From: an uncultured Caldilineales bacterium
GTDB lineage: Bacteria; Chloroflexota; Anaerolineae; JAAEKA01
Direction of reading: 5' to 3'
DNA: 64,000 nucleotides
Assembly (NCBI GenBank): GCA_937907455.1
Contig: CALESQ010000107.1
Location: forward strand, 8,739-72,738
In this document: positions 26,901-33,030 of the stretch, in pieces
How the letters are laid out: each line of letters starts with the position of its first letter
Position numbering within the stretch: position 1 is the first letter of the stretch
Position numbers and translations under genes: made by a program
The notes under the pieces: generated by a model
What the model saw: the letters and a program-made list of their open reading frames with translations, nothing else
The model's database searches: none
What the model was told of the DNA's origin: nothing

Positions 26901-27685
26901 ATGGGCGGCGAAGGGTCATAGCGAAAGGCATCAAAATGCAGGCCATAGTTACGCTGGTCTACATTGCCAGCGCCATCTACCAGCCAGACAAAAATATGAT
27001 GTTTTCCCTCACCGGCCACAGCTACGTTATCCACAAAAGTAGTGGTAGTGATGAAATCGCCGTCGGTGGGAAATACCGGCAAAGAATCCAGCCGGTAGTA
27101 GGCCCCGCCAATGCCCGATAAGTCGGTGGGGTTGGACCAGGTTTCGCGGAAGCGGTTGAGGTTGCTCCAACCTGCGGGCGAGCTGACCATGCCAAAGGGC
27201 GCGGCCGGAGGCGTGGTATCCACACGCACCAGGTAGGCATCGCTGGTTTCCACAGCGCCCGGCAGGGTGGAAACACGGAACTGAATGCGGTTTTGCTGGG
27301 CGCTATCAGGCAAGGTAATGCCGTTGGCGGTGATTTGCAGGGTAGTGGCATTCAGTACACTCACCACCAAACCGGTGTTGCTCCAACCGGTCCAGGTTGC
27401 ACCGCCATCGGTGGAGGTGCGAAACAGTGCGCTGGTGGTATCGAAACCATCGGCGCTGCTCACGGTGATGCCGGCACTTAGCGGTGTGACGTTGAGCCAA
27501 TCGGCGGGAAAAAAGGCCGCCCACGCGGCCGAAGGGGCGCGACCCGCGGCGGCGGAGGGCGCCGCGACCAGCGATCCCCCTGTCAGAAAAATGCCAATCA
27601 GAAAAGCTATCAGGAAGAGATATCGGTGAGCAGCAACGGCCTTTCGCCTCCCCATGCCAGGCAAAACTAAACATATAGGTCTCAT
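23927..27685 (-). CDS. Giant repeat-containing surface protein (Ig-like/OmpL47-like repeats)
   Basis: A 1252-aa exported protein. Residues ~20-48 form a signal peptide (YLFLIAFLIGIFLTGGSLV). Up to residue ~880 there are alternating beta-sandwich repeats of ~85-95 aa. One type starts with a WY/WF motif and ends DxAGN, like OmpL47/Big-type adhesion repeats. The other carries PAGWSNLNRF, PSTWTATNHF or PADWSRSNQW, with a following SGI. A fibronectin-III-like domain (~890-980) and a jelly-roll-like C-terminal module (~990-1190) with paired Cys follow. Near the end is RRVFLPLVAT. The start at 27685 is the furthest ATG and has a weak ribosome site; MGRRKAV, ten codons later, is the alternative. It probably acts in adhesion. 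Confidence 0.85.
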   Translation of the reverse strand: MRPICLVLPGMGRRKAVAAHRYLFLIAFLIGIFLTGGSLVAAPSAAAGRAPSAAWAAFFPADWLNVTPLSAGITVSSADGFDTTSALFRTSTDGGATWTGWSNTGLVVSVLNATTLQITANGITLPDSAQQNRIQFRVSTLPGAVETSDAYLVRVDTTPPAAPFGMVSSPAGWSNLNRFRETWSNPTDLSGIGGAYYRLDSLPVFPTDGDFITTTTFVDNVAVAGEGKHHIFVWLVDGAGNVDQRNYGLHFDAFRYDPSPPIVAVASSGPLGQNGWYTGTVTVNFTPVDSTSGLASWGWRLDNDPSSTALSTQISALGQHSMVVNAADQAGNVMQPINRFYSIDPQAPLLGTRITPQPSATGWYTAPIHITFAVTDTVSGPAGATWQLNNSQSASGTSLTITDDGQHTMSVYGRDMAGNHSTRQYLALPMDSHAPVTTLTVTPPQPQPSGYYTQPVAIQFQATDPGSGSGVVATRMRINDAPWQAASAQAFTVSDIYTISYYSLDAAGNAEISTTRVISVDLDGPGAPVATAITPSTWTATNHFSVSWQLPVSLSGISGVYAWIGQGAVIPAAATYYASPAGISSLQVPGEGEWPLWLALVDGAGNRGSFVNVGMLRYDATAPQLVAQPSGVSGNSGWFTGPVQLAVAVVDSGSGPATLRYRVNGGSWQTSTSGAVTLSLSEAGRHVIESSGTDRAGYSTGAVVTTVIRIDDTPPPAPVGVIITPADWSRSNQWTVSWRNPADTSGIALVRWSLQAPANAQTGTALPAAAQTLTLQAPAEGTHSLYLWLEDVAGNSSLAQMVVLDPALRYDHTAPAVTLSYIPQPNSAGWFNSAVQTTIQATDAHSGVISTTWQLDNAAPQTGTSFVVESDGLHTAVIRSLDRAGNPATHNATLRIDRQPPLVSLAALSAYQNDTQIAVTWSGNADTGAANSPLVGYDVQVKQGAGGTWQPWLSATTETGAIYAGTRGQLFSFRVRAADAAGNLSAWSNAAGRNSVFVDPVVNGFFSSQNLSGWNDSLSTLGLSVVADDDFYPNQIAPAARLGSTVWEACSIPGNIPTLLCGDSWSAISQQIAVPAAADVAQPVLEFWYRIQSYDQITTTSSYWNTVCPQDPQPPYRLADSLDVTVQRAGSPDAALVLRDGASRSGFTTPIPLIDLKWRRAEVSLSGYAGETITLSFALHNRLDSRFNTWADIYGVRVRSQPRRVFLPLVATNTPRLVDTPLTCTPNRQAVMPGTPETSNFSSALPAEDATR

Positions 27686-27713
27686 ATTGTCAGGTATCCG
27701 TTTTAAAGCAACA

Positions 27714-28400
27714 CTATTCAGCCAAAAACTTGTAGCCCAGCCCGCGCACAGTCAACACATACTTCGGATCATCCGGGTTTTCTTCGATCTTCATGCGCAA
27801 GCGGCGCACATACACAGCAATTTGATTGTTGTAGCCGTCATAATCATAGCCCCAAACGTGGCTGATGATTTGATCGTGGGTGAGAATACGACCGGCGTTA
27901 CGCATCAGGCAGTGCAGCAAGCGAAATTCAATGGGGGTCAGCTCGATCTTGCTGCTATCCGGCAACTGTACCAGGTTGGTAACCGGGTCTATGTTCAGGC
28001 CGTTGCAGTTCAAGGCCCCTTGCGGTTCGTTAACGCTGAAGCTATCCACACGGCGCAGCACCGAACGCACGCGCGCCAGCAGCTCTGCCGGCTCGAACGG
28101 TTTAGGCAGATAGTCATCGGCGCCAACATCCAAGCCGTGAATGCGGTCTGCGGTTTCGCCTTTGGCCGAAAGGATGATGATGGGCACATTGAGTGTGCGG
28201 CGCACGCGCTGAGTAACCTGAAGTCCATCCAGGCCGGGCATCATCACGTCCAGAATCAACAGGTCAGGGACCTGCTCCTCTACCAGACGGAGCGCGTCCA
28301 ACCCGTTATCGGCGGTAATGACGTGATAGCCTTCCTCGGACAGCAGGAAAGCGGTCATTTTCAAGCTGGGGGGATCATCATCAGCAACCAGCACACGCAT
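27714..28400 (-). CDS. OmpR/PhoB family response regulator
   Basis: A 228-aa two-domain regulator. The receiver domain (1-118) has the acidic pocket ADDD at 6-9, phospho-acceptor Asp51 in ILDVMMPGLDG, Ser78 and Lys100. The C-terminal winged helix shows LTPIEFRLLHCLM, HDQIISHVWG and VRRLRMKIE ending LTVRGLGYKF. It is the first gene of the sensory/surface operon and the likely partner of the kinase encoded five genes downstream. The start is ATG at 28400 (MRVLVADDD); upstream codons in frame are not conserved-looking. It may regulate its own operon. Confidence 0.93.
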   Translation of the reverse strand: MRVLVADDDPPSLKMTAFLLSEEGYHVITADNGLDALRLVEEQVPDLLILDVMMPGLDGLQVTQRVRRTLNVPIIILSAKGETADRIHGLDVGADDYLPKPFEPAELLARVRSVLRRVDSFSVNEPQGALNCNGLNIDPVTNLVQLPDSSKIELTPIEFRLLHCLMRNAGRILTHDQIISHVWGYDYDGYNNQIAVYVRRLRMKIEENPDDPKYVLTVRGLGYKFLAE

Positions 28401-28507
28401 GAATGGCGCTTGCCTCCATCTTGTTGCAGCGTTTGCGCGTGTCCGTGGCAGGGCACACGGCTGCATAAATCAGGCTCAATTTTATATACCGTTGATAAGC
28501 GAACGGC

Positions 28508-28536
28508 ATTATACCACTTCCAACAGGCAACAGCAA
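28508..28536 (-). promoter_or_regulatory. Extended -10 promoter of the regulator/surface operon
   Basis: Minus strand: TTGCTG (28536-28531), a 17-bp spacer and TATAAT (28513-28508), with TGG just before the -10 giving an extended element. The predicted leader is about 100 nt before the response regulator start. Confidence 0.6.
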
Positions 28537-28556
28537 GGGCATTGGCCGGAGCGAGC

Positions 28557-29144
28557 TTAATCCAGGCTGTGCAGAACCAGCGGCAAATAGCGGCGGAACT
28601 GCGGAGCGGGCGGGGTAGCGGTCGGCGTGGCCGTGGGAATTGCAGTGGGGGTGACAGCCAGCGGACACCATACGTTCAACTGAAAGCTGCCCGCAGCACC
28701 GTTGAAGCCATCTACTACCAGATAATACTGACCGGGGGCAAGTTGTTGCCGACTGAGTGAGTTATCACCGTAGGCCAGGCACTGTTCCGGGCTGGTTCCG
28801 CCCAACAAAAACAGATCCAGATCGGCGCTGAGATTGTGCAACAGGGCATCCACACTGGTGGTTTGCGCCAACGTCAGGCTGTAAATGCGCTCTGGGCCGC
28901 TCTCCGGCCACCAGGGAACGCAGCTATAGCTTGCCACCTGGTTGCCAGCGCCCGTGGTGTTGCCGCTAACCATCTCGCCACAGGCGATGGGCGTGGCATT
29001 GCTCACAACGAACGTCGGTTCGGCGGCGGGCTGTGGCAGAACAGCCTGACCTTGTCGGCTGGCAGCAAAAGCCACACCGCCAAAGGCCAGGGCAAACAGC
29101 AGAACCAAAGACAGGGTACGGGTTGAATGGGCGAATAGCTTCAT
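28557..29144 (-). CDS. Secreted protein with pre-peptidase C-terminal (PPC) domain
   Basis: A 195-aa protein starting MKLFAHSTRTLSLVLLF, a signal peptide to about AFA at residue 27. Residues ~55-160 match the PPC fold (VDALLHNLSADLDLFLLGG, then LAPGQYYLVVDGFNGAAGSFQL). A short Thr/Pro linker (TPTAIPTATPTATPP) leads to a C-terminal FRRYLPLVLHSLD that resembles the end of the giant surface protein. PPC domains often aid secretion or binding in extracellular enzymes, but no enzyme domain is present here. Six Cys may form disulfides. It diverges from the cysteine operon. Confidence 0.8.
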   Translation of the reverse strand: MKLFAHSTRTLSLVLLFALAFGGVAFAASRQGQAVLPQPAAEPTFVVSNATPIACGEMVSGNTTGAGNQVASYSCVPWWPESGPERIYSLTLAQTTSVDALLHNLSADLDLFLLGGTSPEQCLAYGDNSLSRQQLAPGQYYLVVDGFNGAAGSFQLNVWCPLAVTPTAIPTATPTATPPAPQFRRYLPLVLHSLD

Positions 29145-29315
29145 AAGGTTAAGGCACGCGGCGCTGAAGTCCCGCCGCTTCCCGTGCATGGAAACGGAAA
29201 CGGTATGGCTGCAACCCTACACCTGTTGCAGGGTTCCTCGGTAGCTGACGCATTATAAAGCGCGCGGGTTCCCCGCGCCAGTTTTGGGGCTCACACGGTG
29301 GCGCTGACGGTAGAT
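29145..29315. other. Divergent intergenic region between PPC gene and cys promoter
   Basis: This is the first part of a 486-bp gap. On the minus strand TATAAT occurs at 29257-29252 without a good -35 and could serve the PPC gene. A short hairpin around 29211-29235 (AACCCT pairing with AGGGTT) sits in that leader. The remainder of the gap is the cys leader described separately. Confidence 0.45.
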
Positions 29316-29344
29316 TTGACAAGCATCCGCTTCTCGATTACACT
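29316..29344 (+). promoter_or_regulatory. Sigma70-type promoter of the cysteine operon
   Basis: TTGACA at 29316-29321, a 17-bp spacer and TACACT at 29339-29344 (four of six -10 bases). Transcription would start near 29351, leaving a 280-nt leader before the first gene. Confidence 0.7.
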
Positions 29345-29382
29345 GCCGCCCATTCAAGCCAAAGCACTGGAATAACCCGCAC

Positions 29383-29430
29383 ATGCTGAACCAATTCGTA
29401 ACGACTTCTTTTTCCTGCTCCTGTCTCTAG
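29383..29430 (+). CDS. Putative cysteine-sensing leader peptide (15 codons)
   Basis: ATG at 29383 opens a frame reading MLNQFVTTSFSCSCL and stops with TAG at 29428-29430. The last five sense codons are Ser-Cys-Ser-Cys-Leu, matching serine and cysteine, the substrate and product of the pathway encoded downstream (CysE, CysK). The frame lies about 30 nt after the predicted transcription start and ends 1 nt before a strong hairpin. The ribosome site is weak (GGAAT about 10 nt upstream). This is the layout of attenuator leader peptides such as those of trp and his operons. The assignment is inference from sequence only. Confidence 0.5.
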   Translation: MLNQFVTTSFSCSCL

Positions 29431-29431
29431 C

Positions 29432-29462
29432 GGGAGCCGTGGCTGAACAGCCAACGGCTCTC
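29432..29462 (+). promoter_or_regulatory. Leader hairpin 1 of the cys attenuator
   Basis: GGGAGCCGT pairs with ACGGCTCTC and GGCT with AGCC, giving about 13 bp with one bulge and a tiny loop. It begins immediately after the leader-peptide stop, so a ribosome stalled at the Cys codons would cover its 5' arm. It contains AACAGCC (29446-29452), the same 7-mer that forms the 5' arm of the downstream terminator stem. Confidence 0.6.
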
Positions 29463-29571
29463 GCGTGTTTACGCGTGTGCGACGAGGCTGCCAGAACAGC
29501 ATTTGCCTACAACTGATTTCACTGCCGGATGCCCCAAAGCGCTTTCTGCGCCGCATTCAGGCCCTTGCCCC

Positions 29572-29618
29572 AACAGCCTATCGCACGGTTTTCACCGGAG
29601 ATGGGCTGTTTTGTTTTT
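29572..29618 (+). terminator. Terminator-like stem and U tract before the cys genes (attenuator)
   Basis: AACAGCC (29572-29578) pairs with GGCTGTT (29604-29610), followed at once by TTGTTTTT. The 25-nt loop holds a small inner stem (CGGT/ACCG at 29586-29597). The ribosome site GGAG of the first gene starts right after the U tract, so folding here could stop transcription or hide the site. Confidence 0.55.
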
Positions 29619-29630
29619 GGAGCGCTTACC

Positions 29631-30926
29631 ATGCTGTATCACTTGCTTTCAGCCGCAGAGTTCGCTGCTTATCCTGCCGAACATCCCTATGCACCACCCA
29701 GCCTGAACCGAGAGGGCTTCATTCATCTCTCGGCCACGCCTGAACAGGTAAGCCGGGTAGCCAATGCCTTTTACCACGATGTGCCCGACCTGGCTGTGCT
29801 GCTAATAGATGAAGCCAGCCTGGCGGCTCCCTTGCGCTGGGACGATACCCCCGACGGACGCTTTCCGCATCTGTACGGCCCGCTGAACCGCACCGCTATA
29901 CGCGGCCACTACCGTTTGCCCCGCAATGCCGCTGGCGATTATCTTGCCGTGTGGCCTTCATACTCTTCCCGAAAGGATGACAGCACCATGACCCGCATCT
30001 ACGACAACATCACTGAACTGGTTGGCAACACGCCGTTGGTGCGCCTGAACCGCATGGCACAAAGCGCAGGCGCAGTAGCCGATGTGCTGCTGAAGCTGGA
30101 GTTCTTCAACCCCGCCGGCAGTGTCAAAGACCGCATCGGCCTGGCTATGATCGAAGCGGCTGAGGCTGCCGGCAAGCTCGGCCCTGACACGGTGATTCTT
30201 GAGCCGACCAGCGGCAACACCGGCATCGGCCTGGCCTTTGTGGCTGCCGCCAAGGGCTATCACTGCGTGCTGGTGATGCCCGACACCATGAGCCAGGAGC
30301 GGCGCAAGCTGCTGCGCGCCTATGGGGCCGAATTGGTGCTGACCCCCGGCGCTGAAGGGATGCGCGGGGCCATCAACCGAGCCAACGAGCTGGCAGCAGC
30401 CGATCCGCGCTTTTTCATCCCGCAGCAATTCGAGAACCCGGCCAACCCCGCAGTGCATCGCCGCAGCACCGCCGAAGAGATCTGGCGCGACACCGGCGGC
30501 CAGATAGATATTCTGGTGAGCGGCGTGGGCACCGGCGGCACCATCACCGGCGTGGCCGAGGTGCTGAAGGGCTACAATCCTGCATTGCGCGCCATTGCCG
30601 TAGAACCGACGGACTCGCCCGTGCTGAGCGGTGGCAAGCCGGGGGCGCACAAGATTCAGGGTATTGGCGCCGGTTTTGTGCCCGCGGTGCTGAACACCGG
30701 CATCATTGACGAAATCATTCTGGTGAGCAACGAAGATGCCCTGGATACCGCGCGCCGGGTTGGCCCCAGCGAGGGTATTCTGGTGGGCATTTCGTCGGGC
30801 GCGGCGATTTGGGCCGCGCTACATGTAGCACGCCGCCCAGAAAATGCAGGCAAACGCGTGGTGGTGGTTATCCCCTCCAACGGCGAACGCTACCTGAGCA
30901 CTCTGCTCTACGCGGATCTGGTGTAA
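29631..30926 (+). CDS. cysK: DUF952 domain fused to cysteine synthase (O-acetylserine sulfhydrylase)
   Basis: A continuous 431-codon frame from ATG 29631, with GGAG 8 nt upstream. Residues 1-112 match DUF952 (MLYHLLSAAEF, EGFIHLSATPEQV, FPHLYGPLN). Residues 120-431 are a full CysK, which makes cysteine from O-acetylserine and sulfide with PLP. PLP Lys166 lies in NPAGSVKDR, the phosphate loop is PTSGNTGIG, and GVGTGGTITG is present. No stop separates the halves, but ATG 29988 has its own AGGA site, so free CysK could also be made. It is followed 24 bp later by cysE. A lost stop between two genes is the alternative to a true fusion. Confidence 0.88.
   Translation: MLYHLLSAAEFAAYPAEHPYAPPSLNREGFIHLSATPEQVSRVANAFYHDVPDLAVLLIDEASLAAPLRWDDTPDGRFPHLYGPLNRTAIRGHYRLPRNAAGDYLAVWPSYSSRKDDSTMTRIYDNITELVGNTPLVRLNRMAQSAGAVADVLLKLEFFNPAGSVKDRIGLAMIEAAEAAGKLGPDTVILEPTSGNTGIGLAFVAAAKGYHCVLVMPDTMSQERRKLLRAYGAELVLTPGAEGMRGAINRANELAAADPRFFIPQQFENPANPAVHRRSTAEEIWRDTGGQIDILVSGVGTGGTITGVAEVLKGYNPALRAIAVEPTDSPVLSGGKPGAHKIQGIGAGFVPAVLNTGIIDEIILVSNEDALDTARRVGPSEGILVGISSGAAIWAALHVARRPENAGKRVVVVIPSNGERYLSTLLYADLV
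29973..29990 (+). promoter_or_regulatory. Internal ribosome site and ATG for stand-alone CysK
   Basis: AAAGGA lies about 10 nt before ATG 29988, where the CysK family alignment begins (MTRIYDNITELVGNTPL). This would allow a 312-aa CysK to be made from the fused frame. Confidence 0.5.
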
Positions 30927-30950
30927 CGCACCGACTTCTGAGAATATATC

Positions 30951-31676
30951 ATGTTCACCACCTTACGCCACGACTTACAGGCCGTGTTCGACCGCGACCC
31001 GGCCGCGCGCAGCACATTGGAAGTGCTGCTAAGCTATCCGGGGCTGCATGCCATTTGGCTTTACCGGTTGAGCCATTGGTTGTGGCGGCACGGCTTGAAG
31101 CTGCCGGGCCGACTGGTCTCAAACTTTGCGCGCTGGCTCACCGGCATCGAAATCCATCCGGGCGCGCACATTGGCCGCGGCTTCTTCATTGATCACGGCA
31201 TGGGCGTAGTGATCGGTGAAACCGCCGAAATCGGCAGCAACGTCACCTTGTATCACGGGGTAACGCTGGGCGGTGTGAGCTGGCAGAAGGGCAAACGCCA
31301 TCCCACGCTGGGCGACTCGGTGGTGGTGGGCGCCGGGGCCAAAGTGCTTGGCCCAATCACCATTGGCGAACACAGCCGCATCGGCGCCAATTCGGTGGTG
31401 GTGAAAGACACCCCGCCCGATTCGGTGGTGGTGGGAGTGCCGGGCCGTGTGCTGGCGCGCGAAGGCAACCTGCAAGCCGCACAACCTGAGCGCGACCTGC
31501 AACACAACCTGCTGCCCGATGCCACCGCCGAAGCGTTGCGCGCCTTTGCTGATCGCATGATGGCGCTGGAGGCAGAAATCAGCGAGCTGCGCAATCTGCA
31601 CGCTAACGGCAGCGCCGCGCTGCACGCCCCGGCTGAATGGACCCCCGACAAGTACCTGGGGCCGTTTGGCATCTGA
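30951..31676 (+). CDS. cysE: Serine O-acetyltransferase
   Basis: A 241-aa CysE. It acetylates serine with acetyl-CoA to O-acetylserine for the adjacent cysteine synthase. A short helical N-terminal domain (1-65) is followed by the left-handed beta-helix: IEIHPGAHIGRGFFIDHGMGV carries the catalytic His of DHG, then IGETAEIG, VTLGG, and VVVGAGAKVLGPI. A ~60-residue C-terminal extension ends in Gly-Ile, the end that in other bacteria docks into the CysK active site to form the cysteine synthase complex. It lies 24 bp after cysK and is surely co-transcribed. Confidence 0.93.
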   Translation: MFTTLRHDLQAVFDRDPAARSTLEVLLSYPGLHAIWLYRLSHWLWRHGLKLPGRLVSNFARWLTGIEIHPGAHIGRGFFIDHGMGVVIGETAEIGSNVTLYHGVTLGGVSWQKGKRHPTLGDSVVVGAGAKVLGPITIGEHSRIGANSVVVKDTPPDSVVVGVPGRVLAREGNLQAAQPERDLQHNLLPDATAEALRAFADRMMALEAEISELRNLHANGSAALHAPAEWTPDKYLGPFGI

Positions 31677-31864
31677 CTTTTTCCTCAGGGAGTTACGCAA
31701 TTGGTGTCATTTTGTGGGGCATAGCCGCCTGTGACAGAAAATATCTGTTTGCGATGATAACAGATGGCTTTCTCGCTCCTTCGCGCCTGCGGCGTTGAAG
31801 TGACAACTTGATTAGCAACTGCGTTAGTCCCATTCCAATGACCGCAGGCGGAGCGAACGCCACC

Positions 31865-32446
31865 ATGACCCTTGTCTCTCTTTTTCTGCAACGCTACGAC
31901 CCGCTTCAGACGGTGTACCTGGCCGGCTTTTGGCAGGATGTACCGCACGATCTGATGCGGCTGCGCCCTCATGAGCGCGTCAACTCTATTGCCTGGAACC
32001 TTTGGCATATCGCCCGCTGCGAAGATGCCGGGGTAAATTGCTTTGTCGCCAATGGTACGCAGGTACTCAACGAGGCCCCCTGGCCCACACGACTGAACCT
32101 CTCGTGGCGACACAACGGCAGCGGCATGACGCTGGCCGAGGTAGATGACCTGAACGCGCGCATCAATCTGGTGGCGCTGCAAGCCTACATGCAAGCCGTG
32201 CAACAGCGCACGCGCGCCCTGCTGCCTACATGGCACGAAGAGGCCTTGCAGCAAGCCCCGAACGAACAACGCCTGCAGCAAATCATGCTGGATGAAGGCG
32301 TAGCTCACAGCAATGCCGGGGGGTTTGTCCGCAACTACCTGGGGTGGAGCCGCGCCAAGTGCCTGTTCACTTTTGCCCTCACCCACTCATGGCAACATGT
32401 GGGGGAAATGGAAACCCTGGCCAGCCTGCTTGGGATAGAGTTCTAA
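31865..32446 (+). CDS. DinB-like four-helix protein
   Basis: A 193-aa protein of the DinB/YfiT superfamily. The metal-binding His pattern is partly visible: NLWHIARCED near residue 45 and THSWQHVGEM near residue 175, with an intervening region of helices. Members are often thiol-dependent (mycothiol/bacillithiol) transferases or of unknown function. I chose ATG 31865 (MTLVSLFLQRYDPLQ); the frame stays open for 19 codons upstream without a clear ribosome site. It is preceded by ~190 bp without a recognisable gene. Confidence 0.7.
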   Translation: MTLVSLFLQRYDPLQTVYLAGFWQDVPHDLMRLRPHERVNSIAWNLWHIARCEDAGVNCFVANGTQVLNEAPWPTRLNLSWRHNGSGMTLAEVDDLNARINLVALQAYMQAVQQRTRALLPTWHEEALQQAPNEQRLQQIMLDEGVAHSNAGGFVRNYLGWSRAKCLFTFALTHSWQHVGEMETLASLLGIEF

Positions 32447-32541
32447 ACCTGCCCTGTTCGCCGCTGCACCGCTTCGCCTCCCTTTGGCGGAAGTGCGCGC
32501 CTCGTGGTATCATGCCGTTACATCATTTAACAGGAGCAACC

Positions 32542-33006
32542 ATGACGACCATCGAGGGCGTTGAAATAAAAAAACTGGTCACCTATCCCGATCCCCGCGG
32601 CTTCTTTCGCGAGGTGATTCGCGTCACCGATCGCTTTTTCACTGAAGGCTTTGGGCAGTGGAGCCACACCAAATCTTATCAGGGCGTGGTCAAGGCCTGG
32701 CACATTCACCGCCAGCAAGTGGATTGGTGGTATGTAGCCGCGGGACGCATCAAAGTGGGACTGTACGACACCCGCGCCGATTCACCCACCCACGGCGTAC
32801 TGCAAGAGGTGCTGATGGGTGATGAGATGGAACCGGCGGTGCTGAAGATTCCCCCCGGCGTAGCCCACGGCTACCGCGTGCTCAGCGCCGAAGCCAGCCT
32901 CTTCTACATCACCAGCAACATCTACAACCCCAGCGATGAAGGCCGTATTCCCCACGACGATCCAACAATTGGCTATGACTGGCTGGCCGGGCCAACAATT
33001 ACCTAA
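32542..33006 (+). CDS. dTDP-4-dehydrorhamnose 3,5-epimerase family cupin
   Basis: A 154-aa protein of the RmlC family. PDPRGFFREVIR, the catalytic-His-type segment VVKAWHIHRQQVDWWYV, IPPGVAHGYRVLS and YNPSDEGRIPHDDP match the family. RmlC epimerises C3 and C5 of dTDP-4-keto-6-deoxyglucose for rhamnose synthesis; no other rml gene is adjacent and the protein is shorter than typical RmlC (~180 aa), so it may be a related sugar-nucleotide cupin. AGGAG lies 6 nt upstream of ATG 32542. Confidence 0.78.
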   Translation: MTTIEGVEIKKLVTYPDPRGFFREVIRVTDRFFTEGFGQWSHTKSYQGVVKAWHIHRQQVDWWYVAAGRIKVGLYDTRADSPTHGVLQEVLMGDEMEPAVLKIPPGVAHGYRVLSAEASLFYITSNIYNPSDEGRIPHDDPTIGYDWLAGPTIT

Positions 33007-33030
33007 CAAACCCAGAGTCAGGAGTATTGT

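Noticed and set aside
29351..29630. T-box or SAM riboswitch in the cys leader
   Set aside because: Neither the T-box sequence nor SAM core motifs are seen; the leader peptide with Cys codons fits better.
31677..31864. Insertion-sequence remnant between cysE and the DinB-like gene
   Set aside because: Some repeats (TTACGCAA, AACTGCGTTAG) look IS-like, but no clear inverted ends or transposase fragment could be shown.
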